This document shows positions 50,083 through 59,416 of a stretch of 64,000 nucleotides of DNA, in pieces. The first letter of the stretch is position 1. The number at the start of each line of letters is the position of its first letter. Under the pieces are notes generated by a model. That model saw only the letters and a list, made by a program, of their open reading frames with translations, ran no database searches and was not told the origin of the DNA. Where the stretch lies: assembly GCA_963843285.1 (NCBI GenBank), contig CAWJJO010000018.1, forward strand, positions 1 through 64,000, written 5' to 3'. Source of the stretch: CAZDDB01 sp963843285 (GTDB taxonomy: Bacteria; Acidobacteriota; HRBIN11; JAKEFK01). The translations under genes were made by a program, and so were the position numbers.

Positions 50083-50883
50083 GTCCTTTTGCTGGCGTTG
50101 GACTTCGTACAAAAACACGGCGCAGGCGGATGATACGTTGAGGGAATCGGTCTTGTTCAGCATTGGAATCCGAATCTGGTGAGTGCAGATTTCCAGGACG
50201 GATGCGGAAACGCCGTTTTCTTCATTTCCCAGGATCACACAAAGATCGCCTTTCAGATCCGCCTCAAAGATCGACAATGAAGCTCTCGGGTGAGCAGCAA
50301 TCACCGAGAAGCTCTTCCGGCGAAGAAGCGACACATCTTCTACTATATTAGTAGAAGAAACCACAGGCAACCGGAAAACCGCGCCCATGGAGTTGCGTAC
50401 AGCGCGTCGCAGATACGGACTGCTGGACGTTTGTCCGACCAGAATTCCGTGCGCGCCAAATGCGGCTGCGCTTCGGACTATGACCCCAACATTCTCTGCG
50501 CTCGCAATGCCATCCAGCACGATGAGCAAACGCGGCGGTTGAACCCGGTGTAACGTCTCCTCCAGCGTCTGTTCCTGCGGAATTCTCGCAACTGCCATGA
50601 TCCCTTGATGCAAACCATATCCCACAATTGTTTCCACCAACTTCTTGTCTGCAAGAAAAACCGGACACGGCGACTGGGTCCCTTCAGGAAACAATCGCTG
50701 AAACCAGCCGGGTGTCATCAGCATCGAAACGGGCGTCAAGCCGGAGCTTAATAGACGACGAACAACCTTGTCGCCTTCAGCAACAAAGATCCCTTGTTTC
50801 TGATGCTCCAAAGGACGCCTGAGCGTCCGGTAAGGAGCCAATTCCGCCAGATCGAGCGTCTTAACTTCATGAATCTCGAACAT
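50080..50883 (-). CDS. TrmH/SpoU-family RNA 2'-O-methyltransferase
   Basis: SPOUT methyltransferase for tRNA or 23S rRNA. From ATG 50883 (267 residues): an N-terminal RNA substrate-binding domain (FVAEGDKVVRRLLSSG) and the SPOUT core with LDGIASAENVGVIVRSAAAFG, VILGNEENGVS, and IPMLNKTDSLNVSSACAVFLYE, the knot motif. The open frame extends to 50943, but that would leave 6 nt to the divergent tolQ gene, so the shorter form is preferred. The target nucleotide is unknown. Confidence 0.9.
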   Translation of the reverse strand: MFEIHEVKTLDLAELAPYRTLRRPLEHQKQGIFVAEGDKVVRRLLSSGLTPVSMLMTPGWFQRLFPEGTQSPCPVFLADKKLVETIVGYGLHQGIMAVARIPQEQTLEETLHRVQPPRLLIVLDGIASAENVGVIVRSAAAFGAHGILVGQTSSSPYLRRAVRNSMGAVFRLPVVSSTNIVEDVSLLRRKSFSVIAAHPRASLSIFEADLKGDLCVILGNEENGVSASVLEICTHQIRIPMLNKTDSLNVSSACAVFLYEVQRQQKD

Positions 50884-50949
50884 GCGATCAAGCTTACTCC
50901 AGAGTTTCGTTTGACGGAATCCATACAAAGTACTTAAAATCATTAGTTT

Positions 50950-51594
50950 ATGGACATAGTTCAGATCCTTCGTAATCTTGCGCTGGTCGGTGGCACGTGG
51001 ATTCTCTATCTGCTGATCCTCTCCAGCATTCTTTCACTGGCAGTCATGTTGCAAAAGGCGATCTTCTTTTACCGAAACCGGACTTCCTGGGACGATTTTT
51101 TGGAGATGATAACCGCGTTTATCAATAAGGGTGATATCGATGCCGCAGTCGAGTATACGCAGAGAATCAATTCTCCTGCTGCTCGCGTGTTGCTGTCGGG
51201 TTTGGTCAACGTGGACAAGGGGCCTGCTGCAGTGGAAGAAATTCTGCTTGGAAAACGGATTTCTGAAAAATTCAAAATGGAAAGTAGATTGGTTGTACTG
51301 GGGACTCTAGGGAACAACGCGCCTTTTATCGGGTTGTTCGGAACAGTACTTGGAATCATCAAGGCCTTTCACGATCTCGCCATGTCTTCGAATCCAAATC
51401 CATCTGTGGTGATGGCCGGTGTGTCGGAGGCGCTTGTTGCGACTGCAGTCGGGCTGCTGGTCGCGATTCCGGCTGTCATCGCCTACAACTTTTTCCAGCG
51501 TAAGGTGAAAGAGTTTGTTACACAAATGGAAACCGCGTCCAAGATCCTTCTCGTCTTCTTGAAGAGCGAGGCGAAGTCTGATGCAAGAATCTGA
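50950..51594 (+). CDS. MotA/TolQ/ExbB proton-channel protein
   Basis: Inner-membrane subunit that converts proton flow into motion for TonB or TolA. The 214 residues have three membrane helices (about 12-35, 118-142 and 160-185) with the TLGNNAPFIGLFGTVLGIIKAF and EALVATAVGLLVAIPAVIAYN blocks. It overlaps the exbD/tolR gene by 14 nt. With the TonB-like gene it forms a three-gene energy-transduction operon; whether it is Tol or Ton cannot be decided from sequence alone since tolB and pal are absent. Confidence 0.92.
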   Translation: MDIVQILRNLALVGGTWILYLLILSSILSLAVMLQKAIFFYRNRTSWDDFLEMITAFINKGDIDAAVEYTQRINSPAARVLLSGLVNVDKGPAAVEEILLGKRISEKFKMESRLVVLGTLGNNAPFIGLFGTVLGIIKAFHDLAMSSNPNPSVVMAGVSEALVATAVGLLVAIPAVIAYNFFQRKVKEFVTQMETASKILLVFLKSEAKSDARI

Positions 51595-51994
51595 TCCTGA
51601 AGAAGACGCGATCACCGGCATCAACGTGACGCCGCTGGTGGATATTACGCTGGTTTTGCTGATCATATTCATGGTTACGGCGCGCTACATTACGGAACCT
51701 TCCATTGGTGTCCAGCTTCCAAAAGCATCCAGTACGGCTGCCGCAAGCTCAGCCGATAACAACGTCTATTTGACTATCGATGAACAGCACCGTGTGTTTC
51801 TAAATAACAAGCAGGTGCAACGGGGAGAATTAAGCAGTCAGATCAAGACTCTCCTGGAGCAGAAACCCGCATTGAATCTGGTTTTGCGTGCCGATAGCCG
51901 GGTCGAACATGGCGAAGTGATCTCGATTCTCGATCAAGTGCGCAAAGAAGGCGTTACGCAATTCGGGATTGCAGTTGAGGGCACTCCGAAGTGA
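51581..51994 (+). CDS. ExbD/TolR-type biopolymer transport protein
   Basis: 137 residues: short cytoplasmic N-terminus, one membrane helix holding the proton-carrying Asp (NVTPLVDITLVLLIIFMVTA), then a periplasmic domain ending in VLRADSRVEHGEVISILDQV. It pairs with the preceding channel protein. Its stop overlaps the start of the TonB-like gene by 4 nt (GTGA). Confidence 0.92.
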   Translation: MQESDPEEDAITGINVTPLVDITLVLLIIFMVTARYITEPSIGVQLPKASSTAAASSADNNVYLTIDEQHRVFLNNKQVQRGELSSQIKTLLEQKPALNLVLRADSRVEHGEVISILDQVRKEGVTQFGIAVEGTPK

Positions 51995-52914
51995 GCAGAG
52001 GAGTAGTGGAGCAGACGACCGGAGAAGCAGGAGAGCGGAGGAAGAGGCGCTGGAGAGAGATTCCATTCGGATACACGTTTCTAGCAGCGGTGGCGCTTCA
52101 CATACTGATCGGCGCAGTTCTTAAAATGAATCCTCTGATCGCCGCAAGTCCGGTCCCCCCGCCTTCCAGTTCACCAGTTACGATGCGGTTTGTTGAAAGT
52201 CCACCCGATGCAAAACCGCTAGCCGTGGCTCCCGATACGAATAAAGTCTCCGCCGGAAATTTTAAAGCAGGTCCTTTACATCCTGCGCCCTCAGGCGACA
52301 GGATCCCCGCCAGGGCGGCTGCAAGAACTGAAGCGCAACGGCCGGCAATTACACGAACCGAACCGGAACGATCGGACAATGAGGTTTCAGGACCTACAAT
52401 TCAAGAACCCGCAGGTATCGAGCCGGAGAAGGGAGGCCAGTTGAGCGAAGGCGACTCCAAACAGCAGGTACCCCTTGGAAAATCGTTGCAGAACCTGGAT
52501 CGTTACATCGGTAAGGGAACCGGATCGCAGGATGGCAGCGGTGGCGGTGGCGGCGCCGGTGGTGACGGCAACATTCCAGGAGATCCGGGTTCAGGAGTTT
52601 TTTTTGATACCCGCGGATTCGATCTCGGCCCGTGGGGGAATCGCGTGGTAGCAATCGTCCGAAGCAACTGGATCATTCCTGTTGCGGCTGATCTTGGGCT
52701 CAAAGGCGTAGTGAGTATCGCATTTGATGTGGATCGCAACGGCAATATCCTGAATCCCAGAGTCACATCGCCATCCGGTACTTCGTCGTTCGATCAAGCC
52801 GCGCTGAATGCACTACGCACATCCAATCCTTTTCCGCCGCTGCCTGCTGATTTTCCACGGGAGACTCTCGCCGCTGTCTTTCGTTTTTACTACAACACAC
52901 CCGTTCCGCAGTGA
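51991..52914 (+). CDS. TonB/TolA-type energy transducer
   Basis: 307 residues from GTG 51991. A basic start and membrane anchor (about 27-44), a Pro/Ala/Glu-rich periplasmic linker with a run of glycines near 185, and a C-terminal TonB-like domain (about 210-307: IVRSNWIIPVAADLGLKGVV, SIAFDVDRNGNILNPRV, FDQAALNALR). It transmits force from the proton channel to the outer membrane. It is the last gene of the operon. Confidence 0.9.
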   Translation: MSRGVVEQTTGEAGERRKRRWREIPFGYTFLAAVALHILIGAVLKMNPLIAASPVPPPSSSPVTMRFVESPPDAKPLAVAPDTNKVSAGNFKAGPLHPAPSGDRIPARAAARTEAQRPAITRTEPERSDNEVSGPTIQEPAGIEPEKGGQLSEGDSKQQVPLGKSLQNLDRYIGKGTGSQDGSGGGGGAGGDGNIPGDPGSGVFFDTRGFDLGPWGNRVVAIVRSNWIIPVAADLGLKGVVSIAFDVDRNGNILNPRVTSPSGTSSFDQAALNALRTSNPFPPLPADFPRETLAAVFRFYYNTPVPQ

Positions 52915-52972
52915 GATTTTGGGCTATGTGATAACCTAATAGGCTTTAGTCGTTCGGTTTTGGGGGGGACTC

Positions 52973-55591
52973 ATGCCGCGCAGACATTCGTGGCGCCAGA
53001 ATTTGAAGGATCTCGCAGAGTTGACGGAAACTCTGATCAGCACATCCGATCCTTCGCAACTCTACGAACAACTTACCGAGCGGATCGCGCACATGGTCGG
53101 CGCCCGCATCTGTCTCATCGCAACTTATGATAAAGCCACAAAGACATTCAGCGCTCAGAAATCTCATTTCGGCTCTGACAAGCTAAAGAGCCTTTCTCTT
53201 TCCTACCAGGTTACCCCGGAGCAGGAAGAGTTGTGGAACTTTCGTAAAAACGGCGCGCTGCTTTCCAATCATCCATCGGCTGATCCGCGGCTTTTGCCTG
53301 CTTTTGTAAAGGGATATTCCGCAAAATCATTGATTCTGGCGCCGATGATTGTCCGTGGTGAAATGCTCGGGCTGATTGCAATCATCAACAAACGCGGCGG
53401 ATTCACAGAATTCGATTCGTACCTGACATCCACAATTGCATATCAGGCCGGAGTCATTCTGACAAATTCACGCTTGATGAATGAGGAAAAACGCCGATCT
53501 GAACAAATCCAGTTTTTGAACGAGACGGCGCGTCAGCTCAACACAAGCCTCGTGCTGGATGACATTCTGGAGTCTGCGATCAGCGGGATCCAGAAGGCTC
53601 TTCGGATGAATGAGGTTGCGATATACGTTCCGTCTGAAAATGATTCGATCCTGGAAATGCGCGCCTGTTCCGGTCCCTATCACAAGCAGATCAAAGAGCA
53701 GGGATATATTCAATCTTCGGCCATTGGTTTTCTTGGTCATGCATTTCGCAACGCAACTACGATTTTCTCCAATGACTGCAGGAGCCACTCTCTATTTCTC
53801 GCGCATCCTCTGATTCCAACTAATTCAGAAGTTTGTATTCCGTTAAAACGGGAAAACAAAGTGCTTGCAGTGCTGAATGTGGAAAGTCCGGAACGCGATG
53901 CGTTCACTCCCGGCGACATTCTGACACTGGAAACGCTGGCAGATCAGCTGGCAGTCGCGTTCAACAACGCCGTGATTTACGAAGGAGAACGCAAACATAA
54001 CAATCAGACGCTGCTGTTGAGCGAACTGGTCAGCGAGCTCGCATCGATATTGGATCGGGAGAAGATCGTCAAGACAACTGTCGAAAGAATTAAACAACGC
54101 TTCCAGTATTATTTTGTTGCAATGGGTTGGGTCGATGAAAATGAGCAGGTGATTCACAACTGGTATTTTGTTCCGCGGTTTGAAGCACTGGCCCACGCCA
54201 TCAGCAAAGTTCCGATCTCAAAAGGATTGACGGGAACAGCCGTACGCACCGGAAAGACGGTTCTTGTGCAGGATACATCCAGGGCGGAAAACTACTATAA
54301 CCTTCTGGAAGAAGTCAGGAGCGAACTTGCGGTTCCTGTGAAAATTGGAGACGTAGTGGTTGCAGTTTTGGACCTGGAAAGTGACCGGTTGGGGGCCTTT
54401 GATGAGTCCGATGTTTTGATCATGGAAACATTGGCACACGCGTTAAGCACAGCACTTCAAAATGCCGATTCCTACCACCGGCTGGAGCGCACAAACTTGC
54501 AGCTCGCAGATATCGTCCAGCAGAAGGACGAAATCGTTCAAATTGTTGTGCACGACTTCCGGTCTCCGCTCACCGTAATTCGCGGATACATGGATTACTT
54601 ACTCAAAAGAGGCGAATGGAAAGACGAGCGGCAAAAGGAAATCATGGAAACCGTGTCTTCGCAAGCGCAGCGGCTCCAAAAATTGGCCGAAGCAACATTG
54701 AAAGCTTCCCGTCTCGACAGCGGAGATATCGCTTTCAGTTACGAGAAGGTGGATTTCCGCTCGTTTCTACAGAGATTGATTTTTCCCTGGAGTGAGAAAC
54801 ACCAATTCGTTGTCCACGCGGACGGCGATCTGCCGTTGATAAGGGTAGACGCCGGGCGCCTGCAGGAAGTGATGGAAAACCTCCTGAGCAATGCAATTAA
54901 ATATTCACCGAACGGCGGAGCGATTGAGATCACCGCCGGAAAAGCGAAACGATCCGAGCTTCCGGAAGGATTGATGCCGGAAAATGGAGACAATTTCCTG
55001 CTGGTATCCGTCTCTGATGAAGGGATTGGAATCCCGCCCGATAAGAAAAATATGTTATTCCAGCGTTTCAGTCGCGTCCATGATAATCGGCGCATTGAAG
55101 GGATCGGGCTCGGCCTCTACATCGCAAAACGGATGATCGAGACACATGGCGGAAGAATCTGGCTTAGTGAAAAAGAAAAGGGGACGACATTTTGCTTTGC
55201 GATTCCTACGATAGATGAGGAATCGTCGCGCGACAATATCCTGATCGTTGATGATGACATTCACACGCTCCGGCTTTTGCACAAAGCGCTTTCAGAAATC
55301 GGTTTTGATGTCGTGACAGCTGCAGACGGCAAAGAAGCGCTGGACAAATTGTATCGATTCAAACCGCATCTGATGATTCTGGATGTATTGATGCCCGGGT
55401 TGGGCGGTCCCGAGCTGATTGCGCGCTTGAAGGAGAGTCCGGAAACTGCATCCATTCCGCTCGTCGTATTTACCGGCAAGGCCGACTTTCATCTTGCACA
55501 AGAATTTGGCGAGATTCCTGTGGTGTCAAAAAATGCGGGAATCCAGCGCCTCAAAGATGTCGTCGAACAAACTCTGCGCAAAACCTCGTAG
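52973..55591 (+). CDS. Hybrid sensor histidine kinase: three GAF domains, HisKA, HATPase, receiver
   Basis: 872-residue cytoplasmic sensor. Three GAF-like domains (about 20-165, 180-330, 345-490), the phospho-acceptor in VVHDFRSPLTVIRGY near 527, N-box NLLSNAIKYSPNGG, G-boxes DEGIGIPPD and GIGLGLYIAKR, and a C-terminal receiver (DNILIVDDDIHTLR, acceptor Asp in ILDVLMPGLGG near 803). No transmembrane segment or DNA-binding domain is present. The signal may pass to a separate regulator. The TAG stop (55589-55591) lies in the GTAGGGGC repeat. Confidence 0.93.
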   Translation: MPRRHSWRQNLKDLAELTETLISTSDPSQLYEQLTERIAHMVGARICLIATYDKATKTFSAQKSHFGSDKLKSLSLSYQVTPEQEELWNFRKNGALLSNHPSADPRLLPAFVKGYSAKSLILAPMIVRGEMLGLIAIINKRGGFTEFDSYLTSTIAYQAGVILTNSRLMNEEKRRSEQIQFLNETARQLNTSLVLDDILESAISGIQKALRMNEVAIYVPSENDSILEMRACSGPYHKQIKEQGYIQSSAIGFLGHAFRNATTIFSNDCRSHSLFLAHPLIPTNSEVCIPLKRENKVLAVLNVESPERDAFTPGDILTLETLADQLAVAFNNAVIYEGERKHNNQTLLLSELVSELASILDREKIVKTTVERIKQRFQYYFVAMGWVDENEQVIHNWYFVPRFEALAHAISKVPISKGLTGTAVRTGKTVLVQDTSRAENYYNLLEEVRSELAVPVKIGDVVVAVLDLESDRLGAFDESDVLIMETLAHALSTALQNADSYHRLERTNLQLADIVQQKDEIVQIVVHDFRSPLTVIRGYMDYLLKRGEWKDERQKEIMETVSSQAQRLQKLAEATLKASRLDSGDIAFSYEKVDFRSFLQRLIFPWSEKHQFVVHADGDLPLIRVDAGRLQEVMENLLSNAIKYSPNGGAIEITAGKAKRSELPEGLMPENGDNFLLVSVSDEGIGIPPDKKNMLFQRFSRVHDNRRIEGIGLGLYIAKRMIETHGGRIWLSEKEKGTTFCFAIPTIDEESSRDNILIVDDDIHTLRLLHKALSEIGFDVVTAADGKEALDKLYRFKPHLMILDVLMPGLGGPELIARLKESPETASIPLVVFTGKADFHLAQEFGEIPVVSKNAGIQRLKDVVEQTLRKTS

Positions 55592-55853
55592 GGGCTGAGC
55601 ATTTTCCAAACGTTTTGTTGTTCCAATGAAATCGACGAGGGCCTACCTCCGTGCGAGGTTTGTATTTGCTATTGAAAATGCTCAGCCCGCAATACGATAT
55701 GCAAGGTCGTGCCACTGCTGTGCCGGTCTTTGCATTTGCATACACTTGAACGATCCAAAATTGCTTTCCTGGAAAACATGACTCTGGTGATCGGCCTGCT
55801 TCACATGGCAAATGCACAGCCCCTACAAGGGTGGCAAATGCAACAGCCCCTAC
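55588..55853. repeat. Double palindrome of GGGCTGAGCATTTTC and GCATTTGC words, with both gene ends inside
   Basis: GTAGGGGCTGAGCATTTTC at 55588-55606 pairs with 55674-55688 (15 nt perfect). A second set, TGCATTTGCA (55731-55740), GCAAATGCACAGCCCCTAC (55808-55826) and GGCAAATGCAACAGCCCC with TAC (55833-55853), closes the element. The left GTAG supplies the stop of the histidine kinase and the right CTAC (minus strand GTAG) the stop of the ABC transporter. It is the same design as 43508-43741, with the order of the two word pairs swapped. Confidence 0.87.
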
Positions 55854-57625
55854 AGTTTTGGTGCTTCCTGCTCTTTGTATTGAAGCTGATACAGCTTCGA
55901 ATACAATCCGCCCTGTTCGAGCAACTCCTGATGGCGTCCTTGTTCCCGAATCTCTCCATCATGAATTACCAGAATCCGATCGACATTCTGGATCGTTGAG
56001 AGCCGGTGCGCGATCAGGATTGCGGTGCGACCTTCCATCAGCCTCTGCAACGCATTGCGGATGACATATTCCGTTTCCACATCCACACTGGAAGTGGCTT
56101 CATCCAGAATCACAATGGTGGGATCGGAAGCGAGGGCGCGGACAAACGTGAGCAACTGGCGCTGTCCAAACGACAGGTTGGAGCCGCGTTCGTTCAGCAT
56201 CTCTTCGTAACCGCCGGGAAGTTCGCGGATAAACGGATCGGCAAGCAAGTATTCGGAAACCCGTTTCATCTGCACTTCCGTGATTTCCGGACGATCAAAT
56301 GTGATGTTTTCACGCACGGTACGCGAAAATAAAAAGGCATCCTGGAATACTACAGCCATATCGCGCCGCAGTTGTTTCTCTGAAATATTTTTCAGATCGA
56401 TTCCGTTCAACAAAATCTGACCTTCATATGTGTCGTAGAAGCGAAGCAGCAGACTGATGATCGTGGTCTTTCCTGCGCCGGTCGGACCGACCACGGCAAT
56501 CTTTTCTCCTTCAGCAATCCGGAAAGAAATATTCTTCAGGACTTTCTCTCCGTCAGGATATCCAAAGGAAACATTGCGAAATTCAATCTCCGCCAGCCTT
56601 TCTTCCGGCGCACGATCTACAAGCGGCGCAGCAATGATCTGCTTGTTGTCCAGCAAATCGAACAGCCGTTCGGAAGAAGCCATGGCAGATTGAAGGATGT
56701 TGTATTTTTCGCTCAAGTCTGCGATGGGACGAAAGAACCGCTGTGTATATTGGATGAAAGCGACAAGCGCGCCGAAGGTGACAAACCCTGCAATCGCGCG
56801 ATTTCCGCCATACCATACCAGCAGCGCGATTGCGATCGCTTCAATCATCTCCACGGCGGGATAAAACACCGCATACGCCATGACAGACTTCTTTGTTGCC
56901 CGATAGTGTTTGTAATTGATCCGGTCGAACTTGTTGTACATTGCGTCTTCTTTACTGAAGATCTGGATGATTCCTATTCCAGAAATCGCTTCTTGCAGAA
57001 AGGTGTTCATTCTTGCCAGCCAGTAGCGCGTTTCGCTGTACGCAGCACGCGCTTTGCGGCGAAACAATGCGGTGGCAAGAAATAACATAGGAACGACGGA
57101 AAGAGCTACCAGAGCCAGGCGCGGATTGATCCAGAGCATCGCAATCATGATTCCGGTGAGGGTCAGAATGTCCCCGAAAATCGAAACGACACCTGATGTG
57201 AACAGCTCGTTGAGGACATCTACGTCATTGGTCACCCGCGTCATCAGTCTGCCAACAGGATTCTTGTGAAAGAAATTGATCTCGAGCTTCTGCAGATGTG
57301 AAAAAATCTGCACGCGCATGTCGTACATGATGTGCTGTCCGGTCATCTGCATGATGAAAACCTGCAGATAACTCAGTACCATTTGTCCCATCAAGACCAG
57401 AAGGTACAGCAGACTGATGCGGCCGAGTCCGGAAAGATCGTGGTTTCCGATGTATTGATCGATCGCGACCTTTACAAGATACGGCGTCAGCGCTTGCAGT
57501 GCGGCAGTAGCCAGCATCAGACAGAACGCGAAGAAGATACGCCCCCGGTACGGTTTCAGATACACGAGTAGCCGCTTCAGCAGATGCCAGTCATATTCGC
57601 GTATTTGTATTTCTTCGTCTTCCAT
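55850..57625 (-). CDS. Heterodimeric ABC exporter, subunit with canonical ATPase site
   Basis: 591-residue half-transporter: six membrane helices (about 20-330) followed by the NBD. Walker A GPTGAGKTT, Q-loop VFQDAFLF, signature LSFGQRQLL (a variant of LSGGQ), Walker B IVILDEATSSVD with the catalytic Glu, and H-loop AHRLST. It pairs with the next gene upstream, 5 nt away. The LSFGQ plus intact Glu here, against LSGGQ plus Asp there, is the pattern of asymmetric exporters. The TAG stop is in the repeat. Confidence 0.93.
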   Translation of the reverse strand: MEDEEIQIREYDWHLLKRLLVYLKPYRGRIFFAFCLMLATAALQALTPYLVKVAIDQYIGNHDLSGLGRISLLYLLVLMGQMVLSYLQVFIMQMTGQHIMYDMRVQIFSHLQKLEINFFHKNPVGRLMTRVTNDVDVLNELFTSGVVSIFGDILTLTGIMIAMLWINPRLALVALSVVPMLFLATALFRRKARAAYSETRYWLARMNTFLQEAISGIGIIQIFSKEDAMYNKFDRINYKHYRATKKSVMAYAVFYPAVEMIEAIAIALLVWYGGNRAIAGFVTFGALVAFIQYTQRFFRPIADLSEKYNILQSAMASSERLFDLLDNKQIIAAPLVDRAPEERLAEIEFRNVSFGYPDGEKVLKNISFRIAEGEKIAVVGPTGAGKTTIISLLLRFYDTYEGQILLNGIDLKNISEKQLRRDMAVVFQDAFLFSRTVRENITFDRPEITEVQMKRVSEYLLADPFIRELPGGYEEMLNERGSNLSFGQRQLLTFVRALASDPTIVILDEATSSVDVETEYVIRNALQRLMEGRTAILIAHRLSTIQNVDRILVIHDGEIREQGRHQELLEQGGLYSKLYQLQYKEQEAPKL

Positions 57626-57630
57626 AGGAC

Positions 57631-59397
57631 CTATCGATGGATATGCAATTCTTCTTCAATCAGTTGTTTCTGATACAGATCAAAGTACAGCCCGCGTTTC
57701 ATCAGCAGGGTCGTATGCTCTCCTTCTTCGACAATCCGTCCATCTTCCAGCACAAAAATCCAGTCGGCATCCTGGATCGTAGAGAAGCGGTGCGAAACTA
57801 GAATGCAAGTTCTCCCTTTGCGAAACTCACGTAACGCGCTCAGGATCTGTTCTTCGGTATGCGTGTCCACATTGGAAAAGGAATCATCCAGGATCAAGAT
57901 TGCCGGGTCTCGACCCAATGCGCGCGCGATCGTAGACCGCTGTTTTTGTCCGCCTGAAAGCGTAATCCCACGCTCTCCGATTACAGTCTTGTATTGCTGC
58001 GGAAACGATTGAATTTCGGTATCAAAGGAAGCGATCTTTGCTGCAGTTTCGACGCGTTCGAAGGAAGCAACCTCCATTCCGAAAGAGATGTTCTCTTCAA
58101 TCGTATCCGAGAAGAGAAATGCGTCTTGCGGGACGAGACCGATCTGGCGCCGCAACACGTCCACAGGGAAATCCTTGAGAGGGATGTCATCAATGAATAC
58201 ATCGCCAGATATCGGATCGTAGATTCGTGGAATCAGATGCAGGAGAGAAGTCTTGCCCTGGCCGGTTGCGCCGACAAACGCTACCGTATATCCAGCATGA
58301 ATCGTGAAGCTGAGATCTTTCAACACCGGTTCGCGTTCCTTGTATCCAAATGTCACATTACGGAATTCAATCTTCCCATTGATTTCATAATCATCCGGAA
58401 CTGGGGTGACCTCGGGATCGGTAATTTGCGGCTTTTCATCAAAAATTTCATTCAGCCGCGCCATGGAGGCTGCGCCGCGTTGGGTGATATTCGTCACCCA
58501 GCCAAGTGCAATCGATGGCCAGATCAACATTGCAAGGTACGTGTTGAATGCGACAAACTCGCCAAGCGTAAGCTTGTTCAGAATTACCTGACGCCCTCCG
58601 TACCACAACACAATGAGGATGCCGACGCCGGCCATGAATTCTACAACGGGGTACAGGATTCCCCAGACCCGCACCAGTTGTTTATTCAACAGGAAATAGT
58701 TCTGGTTCTCATTTCGAAATTCCGCGATCTCCTCTTCTTCACGGCCAAACGCCTTGACCACTTTGATCCCGCTCAGGTTCTCTTGCACCGTTGTGCTGAT
58801 CCTGGAAAACTGAGCCTGCACGTCTTTAAACCGGTTGTGGATCACTTCCCCATAATGCGTGACCAGCCAGGAGACCAGCGGAAGCGGGAGCAAGGCGAGA
58901 AGCATCAGGAACACGTTAATGTGTCCCATCACAGCCAACCCGAACACCAGTGTGAAAAATGTATTGACTGAATACATAATAGCGGGGCCAAGCACCATCC
59001 GTACTGCGCTGAGATCGTTGTTGCAGCGCGACATTAGATCGCCGGTATACATACGGTTGTAGTACGATTGTGATAGTAGCTGCATGTGACGGTACAAGTC
59101 GTTGCGCAAATCGTATTCAATATCGCGCGAAACTCCGATCATGATCTTCCTCATCAAAAACAGGAATGTCGCCTGGAAAAACGTGGCGACGAGGATCGCT
59201 CCGGCATATTGATAAAGGCTGTGTTCCAGATGGCCGGACTTCAGCGCGTCGATGGCCAGTTTGAGCACCCAGGGGGAAACGACGGCCATGGAATTGGAAA
59301 GCATCACGCATCCCATTCCAATCAGCATCGGTTTGCGATACTTGCTGAGATAGGGCCAGAGACGGCGCAACGAGTTCAGGGAACTTTCGTTTTTCAT
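57631..59397 (-). CDS. Heterodimeric ABC exporter, subunit with degenerate ATPase site
   Basis: 588-residue half-transporter with six membrane helices and an NBD: Walker A GATGQGKTS, Q-loop VPQDAFLF, signature LSGGQKQRS, and Walker B LILDDSFSNVD, where the catalytic Glu is replaced by Asp, giving one non-hydrolysing composite site in the dimer. It is 19 nt downstream of bshA, so the exporter is probably transcribed with the bacillithiol genes. The substrate is unknown; lipids, drugs or thiols are possible. Confidence 0.93.
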   Translation of the reverse strand: MKNESSLNSLRRLWPYLSKYRKPMLIGMGCVMLSNSMAVVSPWVLKLAIDALKSGHLEHSLYQYAGAILVATFFQATFLFLMRKIMIGVSRDIEYDLRNDLYRHMQLLSQSYYNRMYTGDLMSRCNNDLSAVRMVLGPAIMYSVNTFFTLVFGLAVMGHINVFLMLLALLPLPLVSWLVTHYGEVIHNRFKDVQAQFSRISTTVQENLSGIKVVKAFGREEEEIAEFRNENQNYFLLNKQLVRVWGILYPVVEFMAGVGILIVLWYGGRQVILNKLTLGEFVAFNTYLAMLIWPSIALGWVTNITQRGAASMARLNEIFDEKPQITDPEVTPVPDDYEINGKIEFRNVTFGYKEREPVLKDLSFTIHAGYTVAFVGATGQGKTSLLHLIPRIYDPISGDVFIDDIPLKDFPVDVLRRQIGLVPQDAFLFSDTIEENISFGMEVASFERVETAAKIASFDTEIQSFPQQYKTVIGERGITLSGGQKQRSTIARALGRDPAILILDDSFSNVDTHTEEQILSALREFRKGRTCILVSHRFSTIQDADWIFVLEDGRIVEEGEHTTLLMKRGLYFDLYQKQLIEEELHIHR

Positions 59398-59416
59398 TCG
59401 AACCTTTCTGCGGGTC

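Noticed and set aside
57631..59397. Glu-to-Asp change in Walker B as a damaged transporter
   Set aside because: It is the usual degenerate site of heterodimeric ABC exporters and the partner subunit keeps the Glu.
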